A stretch of 64,000 bases of DNA, taken from contig CM041196.1 of assembly GCA_023078555.1 (NCBI GenBank), positions 7,575,985-7,639,984 of the forward strand, given 5' to 3'. Both the position numbers and the translations under genes were made by a program. Numbering within the stretch: the first letter of the stretch is position 1; each line of letters starts with the position of its first letter. The DNA comes from Ulva prolifera (Eukaryota > Chlorophyta > Ulvophyceae > Ulvales > Ulvaceae). Positions 58,901 through 64,000 of this stretch are shown here, piece after piece. The notes beneath the pieces were generated by a model. It was given only the letters and a program-made list of their open reading frames with translations, was not told the DNA's origin and did not search any database.

Positions 58901-60333
58901 GTGCCATACAGAGGGCCGTCATTCCCAATTGCAGATACCATGATGATACCATTTGCAGTGATCTCCTGGACTTTGTCTACGAACGGGCGATCCATAAAAT
59001 CAGGGCCGCCAATGCTGAGGTTCACAACCTGCATCTTGGTAGCGATCGCGTAGTTGAACGCGTCCAGAAACCACGAAGTAAAGGATACTTGATCATTGGT
59101 GAACACTTTGAACGTGTGCAACAGCACCTCTGGGGCAAGACCTGGACACTCATCGCCGTTGCCCCCTATCACCCCCGCCACAAATGTCCCATGGCCCAGC
59201 TCGTCTGCCAATGTGTTCTCATGTGTCCAATTGGACCGTTCGCGAAGGTGTTTTATGTGAGGATGCCCTTCTCGGATTCCAGTGTCAAATACGCCTGCAG
59301 TAACAGCTATCAGCGTGTGTCATGATGCACAGGGACACTAAGTTGTGCAGAGTTCTGATAGCAACAGGAGGCACATACCCACACGGACATTTTTCCCTTT
59401 GTATCCCTGGCTCCACAGTTTGGGCGCACCCATTGCATCGCTGACCTGCGTGCCACTCCCTAGCAGCTGTCTCCGCTGGGCTTCTGCCGTCCATGCTTCA
59501 GCATCATCGAGATCTATGTCGGCCAAACTTCCCCATGGCATTAGATGCCGATTGGCTTTTTCCTTTGAGTTGCTATCATTTGAGTCACCCAGACCTAGCT
59601 GCGGTGCAGTGCTGTCCTTATCCAGGATCGGCACTGCTCGATGTGCGGTCTGATGGGCTGATCGCCGCGCCTGCAACACCGCTGCTGAAGTTTTCAGCTC
59701 GTTAGCTTCGCTCTCCGCTAGTTGTGAACCTTCTAAAGACCATCTTGTGCGCAGACGTCCAGAAGGCTTGCCAACTTTCACTCCATCTTCGTGCTGGCTT
59801 TCTTTCGAAATTCCTTCTCGTTCACTTTGCAGTGATCTCAACTGTCTATCAGGAGTCACATCCTTCACAGTAGCGAGATTTTGCAGCGCTTCCAAGATGA
59901 CATGTGTGAAGCAGCTGCTGACTGTGACTACTGCGAAATCTGTTGGAAATTTTTGCGCAGGGTTGGCCCGATCAGCAAATTTCCAGCCATCATAAGATAT
60001 CAAGTATTCCGTCAGATGGCTATGTAGCTGTGCCAAAGGCTGATATTCGCGGACTCGGACGATATGCCGCTGCCATGTTGCGCTGGCACTGCCTTGGCTA
60101 TCTTGGAAATCGAAACAAATTCCACCCTGCACATTTATCCGCAAAATTTGAGGCATCCACCCATGTGACCTTCTTTTGGGGTGCGGTGCTTCGAAGGACG
60201 CTGAGTGTCCTGATGTGACACAACACAAACCATTTTTGTCGTAACAGAAAGTCCATGCAGAGCTACGATTGAGTATTCCGAGCTTGGGCCAGAGCTCCCT
60301 ACTCGATGGATTGTATCCGTGGCGTCCATGCAA
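55906..60333 (-). CDS. MBTPS1: Site-1 protease (S1P/MBTPS1), membrane-bound subtilase
   Basis: Golgi/ER subtilisin-like protease of the SKI-1/S1P family, which cleaves membrane-bound transcription factors as the first step of regulated intramembrane proteolysis. Pro-region at about 60150-59480 ([48 protein letters not shown]). Catalytic Asp: [16 protein letters not shown] (about 59290); His: [14 protein letters not shown]; oxyanion Asn: [19 protein letters not shown]; Ser: [17 protein letters not shown] (about 58600). An in-frame intron (about 58790-58700) interrupts WELPTG and [12 protein letters not shown]. The family-specific luminal part has [20 protein letters not shown] and [18 protein letters not shown]. 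The C-terminus is a single membrane span ([18 protein letters not shown]) and a short basic tail, with the stop at 55906. All triad residues are intact. The start is not fixed: no in-frame ATG at 60333, so a signal-peptide exon probably lies just upstream. Confidence 0.93.
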
Positions 60334-61051
60334 CGATGAACAACGCAGAGGACTAGCTGTTGCGCGATCACTTGACGCTGAAGAGCATTGCGAATTGCAT
60401 TCGGCACTACCTCATACTACAAGGTGGACAGACCACATGATTTTCCATGCAAGATGAGGGGTCGTACGGAATTAAATCTGGAAGCAAGCACGCATGCAGC
60501 ATCAAGCACCTGAACGCAAGCGATCACACAGAAGGCTGTAAACGCGTTCATATGATGCGCATCCCTACCAAAGACCACAATGCAGCATTGCAGTTGATGT
60601 CTGCCGCATCAGGCCACGATCGCAACTAAAAACGGACAATCGGTCGGGACCAACTGAAGTCAACACCTTCACCTGCAACGATGCGAGTATGTGAAGTGTA
60701 ACTGCGATGAACAGATGAAACACAACACTTCGCTCCTCGTGAGCACACCTGCTAATCGTGTCCTACCAGCAGTGCGCCGCATCATGGCGTTTGGTGCAGC
60801 TGCACGTAGGCGTTTGCAGTGCACTTCACTGCATGGCGTAAGGGCATTCCTGGTAGCGCAGTCTGCAATACGACTGCTTTACACAGTATGCCGTGCAAGC
60901 CATCGACTATCAAAGCAGGAAAGAAACGCTGACCTGAAAACCCTGCCTGTATGAACTGTGGCTGATCGGTGTTCAAATTTTGGGGGCGTTGTCGTCAACT
61001 ACTGGACCAACCCTCCGGCCACCCGTCCCTGGAAGTTTCGGATGCCGTAAC
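60334..61051. promoter_or_regulatory. Divergent 5' region, S1P / Seh1-like
   Basis: About 700 bases between diverging genes. It should contain the S1P signal-peptide exon (perhaps near 60400-60340) and promoters for both genes. No conserved element recognised. Confidence 0.4.
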
Positions 61052-62653
61052 ATGGTGTTTGTTATCGAAAAATCTGAACTCGGCAATCATGCCACCCGCA
61101 CCGCTGTCAACGATACCTGCATGCTGATGGCTTCGGTAACACCTGGCAATTCAGTGAACATTTACCAGAGAGATGACGAAAACTCCGCATGGATTCAGTC
61201 AGCAGCATGGTCAAACGATTCGTCTGAAGACCTTGTGTCAGGTGTTTGCCAGCTCTGCTTGCTTCTTCAGCAGTGCGCCCAACAGGCACAGTGTCATGAC
61301 AGCGATTGATTGCCTGACTGCTCCTATACAGGGGAATTAATCGAACACATCGCGTGGGGACATCCTCAATTTGGAAATGTTCTTGCTGCTGCAACCACAA
61401 TGGGCAGGGTCCTGATCCTGTCAAATCGACCTGATGCATCACTGTGCAACCAAGACACGCAGTTTCCTTGGCGAGTGTGCTGTATACTTCTACAAGATAG
61501 AATGTCAAGCTCGAGACGACGAATACGGTTTGCCACTGCCCCCCCGTACTCCCTTCCTATTGCTGTGCGACAACAACTGTGTTGAAAACAGCTTTGACAC
61601 ATGTGCACATGCACACGTGCTGTGACGATGAAGTTCGTGGGACAAAAGGCTTCATAGCTTCGCTGATCGAGAATGTCGTTTGCAGGGCAGTCGCTTTTGC
61701 GCCCCCGGTGATGGGTTTGTGCTTGGGCGTCTTACATGAAAACGGCATCGGGAACATATGCCCATGTGCAAAGCCAGGTCTGCCGCACCAGGCATCGTCT
61801 TGGCCAAGTACCTATACCATTACACCTTGTGGGCATGCCTTTGATTATCATGCAAGTCGGGACATGGGTGGAATGCAGTGTGTTGGGCTTTCATGGCAGC
61901 CGCACATGCATGCCCAGCAGCCGTTCCTAGCTGTTGCGACGCAATCAAGCGTCTCTCTGTGGTGCTTCGAGAGGTGTGATCAGGCCACCTGAAGAGTCTG
62001 TGCACGCCACAGTGCATAGCATCATATGTGTGTATGTATATTACATCTCCTGTGTCCATATGGTGTGAAGGAATGTTTCAGGACGTCAGAGGTAGACCTT
62101 TTCTGCTTGCTGCTCACCGGCGGTGACCTTCTGCTGCTCTTGCGCACTACTCGCACATGTGGCGTGCAGGAGCCTGATGGAATGGGTGTGTGTGTGCTCA
62201 GACATAGAGGCCGGCGCACAGGTCAGTGAATCTGCATCGGCCATCACCAGTGTTGCCTGGGCGCCCCTCCTCGGACGAGACGCCGAATGCATCGCTGTGA
62301 GCAGGGGAGCTGTTGTACGGCTTTTTGCACTGCAAGGCCAGCTTCAGCATGTTACTGCGCAAGAGAATGTGCAAGTCCAGCAGGTATGTTTGCAACAGTG
62401 TGGACAGGTGTCATGTGCAAACAGCTAAGCTGCGACCAAGTCGTGCGACCATGTCAAACAATTGCAGGTTGGCCAAGACCTTCAGCATGATGCTACAGTA
62501 TGGAAGTTGAAGTGGGATTGCCTTGGCATGCATCTGGCTGTATCCTGCAAGAAGTCTCTCGAGTCGGAAGCTTATGTTGCGTTGTGGAAACTGAGGCTGA
62601 CAGGTGATCTCGGGGACCAGCCTGCATTTGTGATACGCGCAAGTGGCCGCTGA
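61052..62653 (+). CDS. SEH1: Seh1-type WD40 nucleoporin
   Basis: Beta-propeller protein of the Sec13/Seh1 family, part of the nuclear pore Y-complex and, in other organisms, the GATOR2/SEA complex. The ATG at 61052 starts MVFVIEKSELGNHATRTAVN, then MLMASVTPGNSVNIYQRDDE. Next exon: GELIEHIAWGHPQFGNVLAA, equal to the WRVAWAHPEFGxxLA block of Seh1. Then ECAVYFYKIECQ, the Seh1-like VAFAPPVMGLCLGVLHENG, GLSWQPHMHAQQPFLAVATQ, TSVAWAPLLGRDAECIAVS and finally VWKLKWDCLGMHLAVSCKKS near the stop at 62653. The order agrees with Seh1 (FAPKHMGL..., AFAPNLGRS..., WRVSWN...). At least five short introns. Sec13 itself is less likely because of the MGL and LGR blocks. Confidence 0.72.
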
Positions 62654-64000
62654 ACTGCGCTATGTAAGGCACGTGAAGGATGACACGGTTGCGGGTGCTA
62701 TGGGACTGCACCATTTTGGAATCGCATTGAACGTGCAGGGATCCAGTGTTACATGCAGGCGGTATGGCCTGCTCGACATGTGCACCATAGGTGTTTGCGT
62801 CGAAGCATTGACCCCGTCTGTGGTCGGTGTAGAATGGCTGTTGCAGTGGGTGGTGCATTGACTGTGCTGCTGGCAGGCCACTACATTCTTTAATCTGCGT
62901 CGAGGTTTTGTGAGTGTGGTGAATAAACTGTCACTATGTGATCGTGATGAGGTTCAGACTGGCCCACTGACATCTTGCGCAGCACTCGCTCGTCAGGGTT
63001 GCTACAAGCCTTCGTGTACCGGCTGGCACCAGTGGCATGTGTGACAAGGACAAAGTCGGAGAGGCGAGTAGCATCGCAGGCATAATATAGCCTGCGTTGA
63101 GCTGTTATCATAGTGTTGCCTGCGATCACAGCTCAGCGCAGTCCCATCAATACTGCCTCCAATCAAGGAAAATACTCCCCAGCGCAACGCCTGGTGTCAT
63201 TCGCGTACACGCGCACCAACTCCAGCTACCAGAAGCGATCTTCGGCACATGACCAATCCCAGACACTGCGGCAGCGAAGCACGTCGCCTCCCGTGCCCCA
63301 CCGCACGAGGCTCCATCCCTTCACTGCCGCACATTGCCCCAGGCACTGCCACGCGCAGAGCCCACGTCGGCAAATCTCCCGGGCACGACACAGCGACCGG
63401 CTGCGGGCCAGCCAGAGTCCGAGTCTCGGACTCCGAGATCCTAGCGGCGGATTCCAACGGTAGATGGCCCAGCCGAGTGCAGAAGGGCATCCGTCTCCAC
63501 GCAGACTGCTGTGTAGGCTCGATGGCTACGGAGCGGTGTGAACCGTCGGATGCGACCTTGCGTCTCAGCGGCATGTGTCTCAGAGACAGGCATTGTGGCG
63601 CGCCCCTGCATCTCGGCGGTGGCTTGCGGTGGCTTGTTGAGGCCTGCACAGCCGCAAACTGAATTGCAGGTGTATCTAGCTGAGCCCGAACGTCAAAAGC
63701 TTTCTGAAGTACGACACTGGCTTTGCTTGCTTGAATCACGGTGGCAATCGAGAGCGCACATGTGCGCACATGTACATGTACGTTGCAAGAATTGGACGGT
63801 GCAGTCTATACACAAACTGACAGGCAGCAGAGCTGCATTTTGAGCAGGAGGAATTCAGCATTTCAGCATTGAACTCGATTTCATCTGCGCAGATGTCTTG
63901 CGCTGCCCATCAGATGATCAGCCGTTCCGTGTGTGCGCGCATGCCTCGACGAGTACAAACGGTACGTGCGTCCACCCGTGCACCACTGCTCTGCCTCTCC
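62654..64000. other. No confident gene at right edge
   Basis: About 1.35 kb. It holds a solo repeat end at 63039. Two overlapping opposite frames in the G/C-rich part (- 63197-63769 and + 63249-63662) are both open, which suggests a composition effect. A gene running off the window cannot be excluded. Confidence 0.35.
63039..63087 (-). repeat. Solo copy of the repeat-family terminus
   Basis: GTGTGACAAGGACAAAGTCG, then GAGAGGCGAGTAGCATCGCAGG. It matches the left end of the 33461-33745 element closely and is preceded by CAT, as at 35249. No partner end is seen within the next kilobase. Confidence 0.6.

Noticed and set aside
63197-63769. 190-codon frame on the - strand
   Set aside because: A frame of similar length is open on the opposite strand; Arg/Ala/Pro-rich composition fits a G/C-rich non-coding effect.
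1-64000. CRISPR arrays, operons, integrons or other prokaryotic systems
   Set aside because: No regularly spaced repeats or polycistronic gene order; spliced eukaryotic genes throughout.

Overview
This is a window of nuclear DNA from an intron-rich eukaryote, most likely a chlorophyte green alga (a trebouxiophyte-like genome is my best guess, by inference only). No prokaryotic layout is present. Conserved proteins are split by short GT-AG introns, mostly about 80-170 nt, and exon joins can be followed by matching splice phase. The mix of genes points to a plastid-bearing green lineage: a plastid-type L-aspartate oxidase, a cyanobacterial-type F420 ligase-like protein, a SAC1/SLT-type sulfate transporter, a plant-type ATX histone methyltransferase, a GH9 cellulase and a plant-like site-1 protease. 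ORF ends were taken from the sequence; many apparent starts are TTG or GTG, so true ATGs were chosen where I could find them.

Layout, left half (1-32 kb). (1) 0.1-2.7 kb, + strand: a disordered basic protein with a possible PB1-like C-terminus. (2) 3.2-6.5 kb, - strand: NOM1/SGD1 (MIF4G-MA3, small-subunit ribosome biogenesis). (3) 7-8.4 kb, + strand: a proteasome assembly chaperone 1-like gene. (4) 8.7-11 kb, - strand: F420-0:gamma-glutamyl ligase-like protein with a plastid-like leader. (5) 11.7-16.5 kb, - strand: ATX/trithorax-type H3K4 methyltransferase (FYRN, FYRC, PHD, extended PHD, SET, post-SET). (6) 19.4-23.9 kb, - strand: a very large disordered protein. (7) 24.6-25.5 kb, + strand: splicing factor SPF27/BCAS2. 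(8) 27-29.2 kb, + strand: GH9 endoglucanase. (9) 30-32 kb, - strand: L-aspartate oxidase (NadB).

Middle (32-48 kb) is gene-poor and repeat-rich. It holds a family of G/T-rich elements with recurring GTGTTACAAGGACAAAG-type ends, an inverted-repeat-bounded 1.3 kb segment, long poly-G/poly-C runs, a tRNA-like (SINE-like) head and two broken reverse-transcriptase-type relics. The one confident gene here is fumarylacetoacetase (39.7-42.0 kb, - strand).

Right part (48-63 kb): an SLT/SAC1-like Na+/sulfate transporter with four TrkA-C-like regulatory blocks (48.3-52.7 kb, +), a DUF4485 protein (CEP112 N-terminal type, 53.8-55.3 kb, -), membrane-bound subtilase site-1 protease (55.9-60.3 kb, -) and a Seh1-type WD40 nucleoporin (61.05-62.65 kb, +).

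The genes are a normal housekeeping mix, not one pathway. Several neighbours are divergent and may share promoters (NOM1/PAC1-like, the 23.9-kb gene/SPF27, S1P/Seh1). The most unusual material is the repeat family in the 33-46 kb zone.
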